Positions 32,668 to 40,425 of a DNA stretch of 64,000 nt are shown in pieces. Numbering within the stretch: the first letter of the stretch is position 1; every line of letters begins with the position of its first letter. This DNA is from Polyangiaceae bacterium (GTDB taxonomy: Bacteria > Myxococcota_A > Polyangia > Polyangiales > Polyangiaceae): contig JADJXL010000001.1 in the NCBI GenBank assembly GCA_016715885.1, positions 186,001-250,000 on the forward strand, read 5' to 3'. Made by a program: the position numbers and the translations under genes. The notes under the pieces are model-generated. The model was not told the DNA's origin. It saw only the letters and a program-made list of their open reading frames with translations, and ran no database searches.

Positions 32668-33951
32668 CTAAAGCAACCCGGCTTCCTGGAAAAACCGTTT
32701 CTCGATGGCCGCGTAATCGACTTCCACGTCGAGCCGCGCGAGCACCGAATAGAAGCCGAATTGCAGCCGATTGATGAACAACATCCCCGGAGGCAATTGC
32801 ACGAAGTTGCCGTTTTCCTTGGAAAGGACGGCTTCTTTCATGTTTTTCACGCCTTCCACCAGCGTCACCACGTAACTGCGCGTAATCCGGTAAGGCGAAT
32901 TGAAAAGCGGCTCGAAGCAGCGTCGTGAATAATCCGTGGCCATTTTTTCGTATACCCCGCCACGCGTGTTCAAAATCAGTTTGGCTGCCTCGCGAAATTC
33001 ATGTTCGTCCTTCTTCATCGCCGCACGGTGAATGTTCCGCGCAAGCTCGAGCCTGTCGTCCTCGATGGGCTGCACGCAGCCAAAGTCGAGAAATACCACC
33101 TGCCCATCCTGAAAAATGTAATTACCAGGATGCGGATCGGCGTTGAACATGCCCCCGACGAGGTTTCCTTTGAACACGAAACGCCACATCGTCTCCGCAA
33201 AGTATTTGCGCGTCTTTTCGTCCGCCAGGCTCGCCTCTTCCAAAGTTTGACCGCGCGCGAGTGTCGTCGTCAATACGCGTCTGGCACTGCGATCGTCAAT
33301 GACGTCGGGAATACGTATGGCCGGATCACCCCGGTGAAGCTCGATGAACTTACGCTGCCTACGCGCCTCCAGCTCGTAATCGAGCTCTTCGGTGAAACGA
33401 GCACGAAGCTCCGCCAAAACCGCTTTCGGATCGAGCTCTTTCGGGCCCAAAACCGATACCATGCCGCCCATGACATCGGCATTCTGCAGGTCACTTTCCA
33501 CCGCATTCGCAATGCCGGGATGCTGCACTTTCACGGCGACTTCGCGTCCATCTTCGAGCCGCGCTCGGTGCACTTGTCCAATCGATGCACTTGCAAAAGG
33601 TTTGTCGTCCCATTCGACGAAGAGTCTGTCGATGGGCGCTTTCAGCTCTTCCTCCACGATGTTGCGAATGGCCGCCGGAGACGACGTCGGAGCCGCTGCG
33701 CGCAGCGATTTCATCGCCGTTTCATACGCGTCGCGTTGCGCTTCCGGAATCATCCCGTCCACGTAGCTCGCCATTTGACCCGCTTTGGCCGCGAGCCCTC
33801 GCAACGTGCCCAGCATTTCGGCAGCTTTTTCCGCCGCAACGTCCGCAGGTGACGAACTTCGGAGGAGGCTCACGCCCGTGCGAGCACCCACGCTCGCGAG
33901 GCGCACGAACCTGCCCAAGCGTCCTTCGGGAATCTTTCGTTCGTTCGTCAT
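32668..33951 (-). CDS. ABC1/UbiB-family atypical protein kinase-like protein
   Basis: A 427-residue protein of the UbiB/ADCK/AarF family. It has the KxGQ-type motif (AAKAGQMAS, about 54-62), the Ala-rich nucleotide loop (ASASIGQVHRA), VAVKVQHPG, the catalytic loop with ADPHPGNYIF and the metal-binding LDFG. UbiB-like proteins act as ATPases in quinone and lipid metabolism, probably not as classic protein kinases. In a menaquinone-using myxobacterium its exact partner is open. It is followed upstream on the same strand by the LOG gene, 31 bp away, so they may be co-transcribed. No membrane segment is obvious at the C-terminus. Confidence 0.92.
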   Translation of the reverse strand: MTNERKIPEGRLGRFVRLASVGARTGVSLLRSSSPADVAAEKAAEMLGTLRGLAAKAGQMASYVDGMIPEAQRDAYETAMKSLRAAAPTSSPAAIRNIVEEELKAPIDRLFVEWDDKPFASASIGQVHRARLEDGREVAVKVQHPGIANAVESDLQNADVMGGMVSVLGPKELDPKAVLAELRARFTEELDYELEARRQRKFIELHRGDPAIRIPDVIDDRSARRVLTTTLARGQTLEEASLADEKTRKYFAETMWRFVFKGNLVGGMFNADPHPGNYIFQDGQVVFLDFGCVQPIEDDRLELARNIHRAAMKKDEHEFREAAKLILNTRGGVYEKMATDYSRRCFEPLFNSPYRITRSYVVTLVEGVKNMKEAVLSKENGNFVQLPPGMLFINRLQFGFYSVLARLDVEVDYAAIEKRFFQEAGLL

Positions 33952-33982
33952 GCCAAGCTCGATCGTTCGAGGTCAAAAAGGT

Positions 33983-34579
33983 TCAGGGCTTGTCAATCCA
34001 GCGGCCAATGTCGGGTATGATCGTTTTCGCCATCCGGTCGAGCAATTGTTCGAGCGAATCGGCGCTCGACAAAAGCGGCCTATGTATAGGGCGGATGAAA
34101 CCCTCGGTCGAGGCATGATCGAGAAATGAGACGAGAAAGTTGTAGTACCCTCGCACGTTGAGCAGACCCACGGGCTTTTTGTGATAGTTGAGCTGCGTCC
34201 ACGTGACGACTTCGAAGATTTCTTCGAGTGTCCCCCAGCCGCCGGGCAACGCGATGAACGCATCGGACATGCTGGCCATCATCGTTTTTCGTGCGTGCAT
34301 GCCATCGACGACGAAAAGCTCGGTGAGCCCGTCATGCGCGATTTCCCGCGTTTTGAGCTTCTCGGGAATGACCCCGTAAACCTTGCCGCCCGCGGAAAGA
34401 GCGCCGCCGGCGACCGCGCCCATCATGCCGACACGCCCGCCGCCGTACACGACCTCGATGTTGCGCTCGGCCAAGTACGCACCTGCTTCACGTGCTGCAT
34501 CGAGATAGTGGGTGCCCACTCCACCGCTCGAACCGCAGTAGACGGCGATGCGACGGAATGGCAAACGCTGGATGGTCAT
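33983..34579 (-). CDS. LOG family protein (TIGR00730-like nucleotide phosphoribohydrolase)
   Basis: The ATG at 34579 gives 198 residues (an in-frame GTG at 34597 is possible). It has the LOG hallmarks: RIAVYCGSSGG, VVYGGGRVGMMGAVA (GGGxxGLMG-like), MHARKTMM and PGGWGTLEEIFEV (PGGxGTxxE). Members cleave nucleoside 5'-monophosphates to base plus ribose 5-phosphate (cytokinin activation in plants and some bacteria). The bacterial role is usually nucleotide salvage. It is cytoplasmic and upstream of the UbiB-like gene. Confidence 0.93.
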   Translation of the reverse strand: MTIQRLPFRRIAVYCGSSGGVGTHYLDAAREAGAYLAERNIEVVYGGGRVGMMGAVAGGALSAGGKVYGVIPEKLKTREIAHDGLTELFVVDGMHARKTMMASMSDAFIALPGGWGTLEEIFEVVTWTQLNYHKKPVGLLNVRGYYNFLVSFLDHASTEGFIRPIHRPLLSSADSLEQLLDRMAKTIIPDIGRWIDKP

Positions 34580-34683
34580 GGCGGGAGAATCAACCAAGGT
34601 TCGGGGACCGGCAACCGAAAAGTGCAGTCAACCGACCTCGGGCACGATGACGCGGCCTCGAGCCGCTTGGGAGGGATGCTAGA

Positions 34684-36045
34684 TCACGGCCCGATGTGCG
34701 CAGCAGCCGCGCCATCGACGATGCCTGCGGTCCACGTGGTGAGCGCAGTGCCGCCGACGGTGGTGTTGTAGTAGCCATTGCCGCCCAAATACGTGTGCGT
34801 CGTAGCGTTGATATAGTACGAGCTCCACGCGGGCGACGGCTGCAAGAACATGTCGCGGATTTCCGCCAGACCTGCGGTGTATTGAGCTTCGGAAAGCGAT
34901 CCTGCAAACCCGTCGATGTTTGCACAGTTGTTCGCGCCAAACCCGTAGAATTGTCGAATGGTGTTGTCGCGGGTCGACGAAACCACGCCCAAATGGGCTG
35001 TCGGGTATTTCAGCGCAAGATGCTTCCACGCATTGACGAGGCCACCGCCGTTCGGCAATGCGCAATCGGCGCAACCGGCCGGAAGCGTGGCATTCAAATT
35101 GTAGAGCGTGCGCCAGCGTTCCTGGAGGCATGGCGTCATGTACGTGTCGGTCATGGGCGGGCCCGAATCGTCGATGAGCGATACCGGCGTCGGACAGAAC
35201 GCCTGCGCGACGCGGTCGTAATTGTAGAATGCGCCGAAACCACCGGCACTCTCGCCCGTGAGCAAGACTTGCGTGACATTCTTGAAGGTGGGAATGATGC
35301 GCTTCAAGTAATGGCCGATGTTGGCGTACCCGACGAACGATTGGTTTTTCGGAGCAAGTCCACCAGGCACGTCGACGCCCGTCGCATTGCCCGCATGCAC
35401 GTCACCCGTGCAATAGGGGACATAAACAAAACTCCAATCCTTGAGGGGATTTTCATTGTTCGATGTGCTGAAAAGGCCGCCTGAAGGTCCATTGCCGAAG
35501 TTGCCACTGCCGTACGATCCGGGGTTTGCCGTACACGTCAAACCGTTGAAGCATGCGCCGCCTCCTTGGAGATAAATCACGAGCTTCGTCGAATTCGGAT
35601 TGATGCGAATACCAAATCCCGTCGCGCTCCCCGTGCGGCATTTCGCCTCGGGTACGGGCACCCACGTCCACGTATTGTCGGGCGCGGTAACCGGCGCTCC
35701 ATCAAAGGGGCCTTCGGGGCTACACATCTGACCGCCGCCTCCGGCACCACCTCCGCCACCCATTCCGCCAGCGCCGCCGCCACCAGCGCCGCCCATTCCG
35801 CCAGTGCCGCCGCCAGACCCAGCCATTCCGCCACCGCCGCCGCCGGCGCCACCCATTCCGCCAGTGCCGCCGCCAGCGCCGCCCATTCCGCCGGCGTTTC
35901 CTCCACTACCGCCCGTGCCGCCATCACCACTGCTCGATCCGGACGAGCTGCTCGTCGAAGTGGTCGTTTGGGCATCGTCGCCACAACCGACGACGGCAAC
36001 GAGGGACATTGAAATGGCGCACAAGAAGGTTCGAGAAGGCATCAT
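34684..36045 (-). CDS. Pectinacetylesterase-like lipoprotein
   Basis: From ATG 36045 (or 36042) the product is about 453 residues: signal MMPSRTFLCAISMSLVAVVGC, then a linker of about 90 Ser/Gly residues (GGMGGAGGG repeats). The body matches the pectinacetylesterase family: KCRTGSATGFGIRI, LVIYLQGGGACFNGLTC, FVYVPYCTGDVHAG, and the nucleophile in LLTGESAGGFGAFYNYDRVA. Further Cys pairs (CLQERW, CADCAL) suggest disulfides. The enzyme likely removes acetyl groups from polysaccharides or acts on similar esters at the cell surface. The frame extends upstream (to 36276) into the divergent HEAT gene region and is not used. Confidence 0.88.
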   Translation of the reverse strand: MMPSRTFLCAISMSLVAVVGCGDDAQTTTSTSSSSGSSSGDGGTGGSGGNAGGMGGAGGGTGGMGGAGGGGGGMAGSGGGTGGMGGAGGGGAGGMGGGGGAGGGGQMCSPEGPFDGAPVTAPDNTWTWVPVPEAKCRTGSATGFGIRINPNSTKLVIYLQGGGACFNGLTCTANPGSYGSGNFGNGPSGGLFSTSNNENPLKDWSFVYVPYCTGDVHAGNATGVDVPGGLAPKNQSFVGYANIGHYLKRIIPTFKNVTQVLLTGESAGGFGAFYNYDRVAQAFCPTPVSLIDDSGPPMTDTYMTPCLQERWRTLYNLNATLPAGCADCALPNGGGLVNAWKHLALKYPTAHLGVVSSTRDNTIRQFYGFGANNCANIDGFAGSLSEAQYTAGLAEIRDMFLQPSPAWSSYYINATTHTYLGGNGYYNTTVGGTALTTWTAGIVDGAAAAHIGP

Positions 36046-36248
36046 GCGCCGACGATAGGCGACATCCAATCGATTCTCAATGGGGCCGTACGCCGGGGGA
36101 TCGATTCGAGGACGACGCGAGAATCTAAGCTGCATTGAAATTGCGCAGTGCAGCGCACGCGTTCTGGCTGACATGAGGATGGCTCGAGCTCGCGGCGCTC
36201 GCAGCGCTTGACGCGACGAGATGCTCTTGCGTATCGTGCCCGCGTCGC

Positions 36249-37961
36249 ATGTCGAAAGCGCGGACGAAACCCACAACTTCGTCGAACCTGCTCGTCGACG
36301 AGTATTTCGAGGCGGGGGACGACCGCTTCGTCGACGAGGTTCTGTCGCTTCAAGCCGGCAAGAAGCTCAAATCGATGGCCGAGCGTTGGTACCGCGACAG
36401 CCGGCCGTTCGCGCGCCGCGCGCTGCTGCTGTACATCGACGACGGCTGCGACAAACCGCATCATAGACCGCTCGTCAAGGCGCTCTATAAGCTCGCTGAA
36501 AAAGCGCACGACGACGAAGCCATTGCACACTTCATGGTCGCTTTTGATCGCATGGTGCAGAGGCGTCTCGTCGAAGTCGAAAGGTACGACTGGTCGAAAC
36601 GGCAAACCATCAAGAAGAAAGTGCTCGAAGGGGACAAACGGTATCCGCGCCGTTACGGTCGTCGCAACGAATCGTCGCCGCATTTTTCCAAAGCCACGAG
36701 GCGCTACTTGCAGCGCCGCGCTCTCCGATACTTCCGCGACATCGGGCGCAAGGACCCCATTCGGTACGGCGTTGCCGTTCGCAAGGCACTCGTTCTTTAT
36801 CGCGATGACTGCTTGGACAAACCCGAGCGTCTTCTCGATTCGTGGGGCCTCGTGCACGTCTGCTACTACGGCTCGCCGGTGCTGAAGCGCGATCCGTACG
36901 GCATTCGCGTCGCGAGCGGCTATTCGCTCGGCGAGCTGGAACCCGCGCCGCTTCATCCGCGCGCTTGGCAAAACGTGTTCGAAAGCGTGTTTCAGCTCGT
37001 GACGACAGCGAAGAGCCGCACCGTGCGCGTCTTCGCGATGAACCTCTTGCGCGACACGTACAAGCAGGATCTCGATCGGCTGAACGTCGCAAGGCTGAGG
37101 CCGCTTTTGGCGAGCCCGCACGAAGAAGTGCAAACGTTCGGCAGCGAGCTTCTGAGGACCGCGGAAGGCATCGCGACTTTGTCCATCGCGGACTGGCTCG
37201 ACCTGCTCTCGATCGACAACCAAGCAGCGCTCTTTTTCCTCTGCGAAGCGATTCGTAAACACGTCGCTCCGTCCCGTCTCACGCTCGATCAGTGCGTCGA
37301 TCTGGCGGTTTCGCCGGTCTCGCCCGTCGCCGAGCTCGGCTTCGATTGGGCCAAGAGCAAGAAGATCGAGGGCAAACTGGCGCTTGCATCGGTCCTGCGT
37401 CTTGCGCTGGCGCGTGCACCACGCGTGCGCGAAGCTGCAGCAAAGTGGATCGCATCGGTGCTCGAAGCATCGAAAGATGCGCGCATGGAGCACGTGCGGG
37501 ACATCATCGATGCGCGGTACGAAGACGTGCGGCGCGAAGGCATGGCCCTTTTCGAGCGCGATGTGCGGTTCAAGGACGATCCGACGCTGTGGGCATCGCT
37601 CGCGGAAAATCCCTACGACGACGTAAGGTTTTTCCTGCTGAAACACCTCGCAGAGCGCGAGAAGGCCCTCGGACAAACTGCGCTCCAACGCATCTGGGCG
37701 TCCACGATCCTGGCGGTGCATCGAGGTGCGAAGCACAAGCGCACGGCGCTCGCGCAGATCTCCGCGCGTATCGTCGAACATCCCGCCGAAGCCGAACCTC
37801 TGCTCGCGCTCTTTTCGTACGCCTTGCGAAGTGTTCGTCCTCCCGAACGACGTGCGGCGCTCGCAGCCGTATCGCGGGCCGCGTTTCGCGCGCCGGCGCT
37901 GCGCAGCGCGATGGGACGCAAGATCCCTGAACTGTCTTTGTTTGCCGAGGAGGCGCCATGA
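36249..37961 (+). CDS. HEAT/ARM-like repeat protein, retron accessory gene
   Basis: A 570-residue cytoplasmic protein made almost entirely of helices. The pairs in the C-terminal 350 residues (WQNVFESVFQLVTTAKSRTVRVFAMNLL, LASPHEEVQTFGSELLRTAEGI, ASVLRLALARAPRVREAAAKWIASVLE, ENPYDDVRFFLLKHLAERE) have the spacing of HEAT/ARM repeats. No catalytic motif is visible. Its stop overlaps the start of the WH-SWIM gene by four bases (ATGA), and the retron ncRNA and reverse transcriptase follow. The ARM + WH-SWIM + RT set is the architecture I recall for type XIII retrons, where the two proteins are presumed effectors or partners of the msDNA. Confidence 0.88.
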   Translation: MSKARTKPTTSSNLLVDEYFEAGDDRFVDEVLSLQAGKKLKSMAERWYRDSRPFARRALLLYIDDGCDKPHHRPLVKALYKLAEKAHDDEAIAHFMVAFDRMVQRRLVEVERYDWSKRQTIKKKVLEGDKRYPRRYGRRNESSPHFSKATRRYLQRRALRYFRDIGRKDPIRYGVAVRKALVLYRDDCLDKPERLLDSWGLVHVCYYGSPVLKRDPYGIRVASGYSLGELEPAPLHPRAWQNVFESVFQLVTTAKSRTVRVFAMNLLRDTYKQDLDRLNVARLRPLLASPHEEVQTFGSELLRTAEGIATLSIADWLDLLSIDNQAALFFLCEAIRKHVAPSRLTLDQCVDLAVSPVSPVAELGFDWAKSKKIEGKLALASVLRLALARAPRVREAAAKWIASVLEASKDARMEHVRDIIDARYEDVRREGMALFERDVRFKDDPTLWASLAENPYDDVRFFLLKHLAEREKALGQTALQRIWASTILAVHRGAKHKRTALAQISARIVEHPAEAEPLLALFSYALRSVRPPERRAALAAVSRAAFRAPALRSAMGRKIPELSLFAEEAP

Positions 37962-40069
37962 ACGTCGACCTGAAGTACCTCGGCAAGAGCTCCGTACTCG
38001 GCGCCGCGCAAGGTTTGCTCGTCAAGTTTTCCCCGAACTTGGCGCGTCCCAAGACGTTCTTCGATGCCGAGCTGCGTGACGCGATCCGTTTTCGTGAAGC
38101 GGTGAGCGCGCTGCACGATGTCGTCGTTGGCGACTTGCGCTTCAAGAAGAAGGACAAGACGGCGTACGAGGCGTGGAAGAAGGCGGAGGCCGAGCGCGAA
38201 GCGAAGCTGCGGGCCGACATGTTCGACCAGGCCAAGAAGCAAGAGCTCGCCAAGCTTGCCAAGGAGCCGATCCCGCCGAACCTCGAGAGCGACTTTCGCA
38301 AGATGCACCGTATCTACTGGGATGCGCGTGTGCGCTGGGCCAACGAGCTCGCGCGAAACGATCCCGAAATGTTCCGGCATCTCGTCCCGTGCGATCCGGT
38401 CGTGACGGTTGCACCGGACGTCGTCTTCTTCGAGTGTTTTTCCAAGGACGAGTCGAGTTACGGGTGTTTGTCCGTGGACCGAGATTCGTTCGTCGGTTCG
38501 CAAGAAGCGGGGCTCGGCACGACGAACGTCGACTACTCGCTCGCGCTGTACGAGCATTTTCAAACGCTGCGCAGCTATCGCAAGACGCGTTTGTCAGTGG
38601 ACCCGACAGGCTTCGACGTGAAGGTCGAGGGGCTTCCGGACTACCGTGAGGAGAAGATCGATCTGCCGCCGTCGTGGCTTCGCGGGTTTGGACAGATTCA
38701 AGCAGCGACGTGTTTGCCCAGTCGCCGCGTGGATCTGCCCGTCGAGGTCGTGTACTCGATTTTGGCGTATTTGAAGCGTCATCGAGAGAAGACCGGGCCG
38801 CGGAGCATTCGGTTTGTCCTGACGCCCGGCAAGGCGCCGAAGATCATCCTCGACCCGTGGGGCATCGAGATCGAATCGAAGGGGCCCGTGTACGACGGGG
38901 GACTCGAGCTTGGAAGCTCGTCGGGTGGAGGAGGTCCGTATCGATCGGCGCCGCGACGAACTGTGAGTCCGACCGAAGAAATCAAGGTGTGGGGTCGTCG
39001 TCGATTGTTCTCGCTGGCGCGTGTTTTGCCGCTGGCCGAGCGTATCGAAGTGCGGCTGCTCGGATCGGGTTTGCCCAGCGTGTGGATCGCGCACATGGGC
39101 GACATGAGGTTGGTCCTGGCACTATCTGGTTGGACCACCAACGATTGGACGAGCGGCGTGGGGCTCGACCTGCTTGCGGGTACGCGCGTTCCGGACGTGC
39201 GCACGATGGGTCTCGTCGATCAGTTTTTGCAGAAGGAGCAGCGCGCGGACCTTTCGACGATTGCATCTGCGACGGGTTTGTCCGACGAGAACCTCGTTCC
39301 GGCGCTGCACCGATTGGCCAAGCAAGGGCAGCTCATCTTCGATCATGCCGATCAGGTGTATCGGTATCGGCAGGTGATGCCGGACGTGCTTGGCGAAGCG
39401 TTGCTCGGGCCGGAGCATCCGGAGCTCGTCGAGGGGCGGAAGATTCCGCAAATGCCTACAGGCGTTGTGATTTCGCGCAACGAAATGCTGCCGCAGGCAC
39501 GGCGTCTCGTTGCGGCGAAAGTGGTGGGCACGAGTTGCGAGGCTATTTTCGATGCGGATCTCGTCATCAAGAAAGCCAAGTGCACGTGCTCGTTTTTCCA
39601 CAAGAGCGGCTTGCGCGCGGGACCATGTCGACACTTACTTGCGCTCCGCATCGTTGTAGAAGGACGAACCGCGCCGGAGCCTGCAGCGCCGGCAGCGCCG
39701 CCCGAGCCTCCGAAGGCTGCGTCGCGTTGGTCGTCGGGCGAGCCGTTTTCGATGCCGAAGCCAATCGTCGAGGAATTGCGCAAAGTGGCGGCGCGGAAAA
39801 ACACGACGGTTTCGCGCATCATCGAAGAAGCTTGGGATTTGGGCATGCCGCGCATTCAAGCGGCGCGTTCGTGGACGAGTGCGCTGTCGCTCGCCGATGG
39901 TCCCATGGCAAAATTGTTATCGACGCGTTCAGTGGCGGATACGGTGGAGGAGCGGTTGGCTTTGGCACCGGACGTCGTTGCAGAACTTGGTCGCATCGCG
40001 AATCGATTCCGAGCCGATCGCGCGGCGGTGCTTTGTTTGGCCTGGCTCTTGGCTCGGAAGTCGTTGTAA
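37958..40069 (+). CDS. Winged-helix/SWIM zinc-finger protein, retron accessory gene
   Basis: A 703-residue protein. A winged-helix-like stretch lies at about 418-471 (GLVDQFLQKEQRADLSTI...LHRLAKQGQLIFDHADQVYRYR). The SWIM zinc finger follows: Cys542, Cys544 (KCTCSFFHK), then Cys557 and His559 (GPCRHLLALR), the CxCx(n)CxH pattern that binds DNA or protein. After an Ala/Pro linker the C-terminus has helices (IVEELRKVAARKNTTVSRIIEEAW) like a small DNA-binding fold. The N-terminal 400 residues are of unknown fold. Translation is coupled to the ARM-like gene. The 356-bp gap to the RT gene holds the msr-msd. It is probably the effector or its DNA-sensing part (inference). Confidence 0.9.
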   Translation: MNVDLKYLGKSSVLGAAQGLLVKFSPNLARPKTFFDAELRDAIRFREAVSALHDVVVGDLRFKKKDKTAYEAWKKAEAEREAKLRADMFDQAKKQELAKLAKEPIPPNLESDFRKMHRIYWDARVRWANELARNDPEMFRHLVPCDPVVTVAPDVVFFECFSKDESSYGCLSVDRDSFVGSQEAGLGTTNVDYSLALYEHFQTLRSYRKTRLSVDPTGFDVKVEGLPDYREEKIDLPPSWLRGFGQIQAATCLPSRRVDLPVEVVYSILAYLKRHREKTGPRSIRFVLTPGKAPKIILDPWGIEIESKGPVYDGGLELGSSSGGGGPYRSAPRRTVSPTEEIKVWGRRRLFSLARVLPLAERIEVRLLGSGLPSVWIAHMGDMRLVLALSGWTTNDWTSGVGLDLLAGTRVPDVRTMGLVDQFLQKEQRADLSTIASATGLSDENLVPALHRLAKQGQLIFDHADQVYRYRQVMPDVLGEALLGPEHPELVEGRKIPQMPTGVVISRNEMLPQARRLVAAKVVGTSCEAIFDADLVIKKAKCTCSFFHKSGLRAGPCRHLLALRIVVEGRTAPEPAAPAAPPEPPKAASRWSSGEPFSMPKPIVEELRKVAARKNTTVSRIIEEAWDLGMPRIQAARSWTSALSLADGPMAKLLSTRSVADTVEERLALAPDVVAELGRIANRFRADRAAVLCLAWLLARKSL

Positions 40070-40117
40070 TGTCTTGGTCGGTTTCATTCGGTCGTCGATG
40101 TCGTTTGACGCTTGCTC

Positions 40118-40145
40118 GTCCAGCCTTGCAAGGAGGTCGTTGCAC
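40118..40145 (+). repeat. Retron inverted repeat a1
   Basis: GTCCAGCC...CGTTGCAC. Its reverse complement matches a2 at 40329-40356 (GTGCAACG...GGCTGGAC) at 24 of 28 positions; three of the other four can form G-U pairs. In retrons a1/a2 pairing closes the msr-msd RNA and positions the branching G next to the start of reverse transcription. Confidence 0.87.
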
Positions 40146-40221
40146 TCGAGCCCATCATGCTGCGGCGTTCCGCCGTGGCGGAGTTCGTTCCCACATGCGT
40201 CCCCACCCTCGATGTTCTTTG

Positions 40222-40293
40222 GGTACCCCATGCCCTAGGCTGCGTTCACTCAGCAGACCCGAGGGTCTGAACGCTGCCTAGGGCACGGGTACC
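40222..40293 (+). other. msd stem-loop of the retron
   Basis: A 72-nt hairpin built of nested perfect stems: GGTACCC (40222-40228) with GGGTACC (40287-40293), TGCCCTAGGC (40231-40240) with GCCTAGGGCA (40276-40285), GCGTT (40242-40246) with AACGC (40270-40274), and CAGACC (40254-40259) with GGTCTG (40264-40269) around a CGAG loop. A 7-nt bulge lies on the 5' arm. This is the part expected to be copied into msDNA. Confidence 0.87.
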
Positions 40294-40328
40294 TGCGTGA
40301 TCGAGTGCGGTCCTAGGAGAGATGTCGG

Positions 40329-40356
40329 GTGCAACGGCTTCCTTGGAGGGCTGGAC
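40329..40356 (+). repeat. Retron inverted repeat a2
   Basis: GTGCAACGGCTTCCTTGGAG and on to GGCTGGAC; the partner of a1. It ends 69 bases before the RT start codon, so template and enzyme genes are closely linked. Confidence 0.87.
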
Positions 40357-40425
40357 GTGAGCGTTTCAAACGACAAACCGATTGATGTTCAAAGGATGAA
40401 ATCCATTTCCTGACGAGGGACTGCC

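Larger units (their letters stand above)
40118..40356 (+). ncRNA. msr-msd: Retron msr-msd non-coding RNA
   Basis: A 239-nt region with every element of a retron template. a1 (40118-40145) and a2 (40329-40356) are 28-nt inverted repeats in which 24 positions are Watson-Crick pairs, 3 are G-U and 1 is a mismatch. Just after a1 comes AGC (G at 40150), the usual context of the branching guanosine. The msr part then holds a short GC hairpin (about 40169-40182). The msd part is a long hairpin at 40222-40293. It lies between the WH-SWIM stop (40069) and the RT start (40426), on the same strand, as in other retrons. Exact ends of the transcript and of the reverse-transcribed part need experiment. Confidence 0.88.

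Noticed and set aside
36042..37781. Minus-strand frame of 579 codons across the HEAT-like gene
   Set aside because: The opposite strand has a good start, coupled downstream gene and HEAT-like spacing; the minus frame has no such support.
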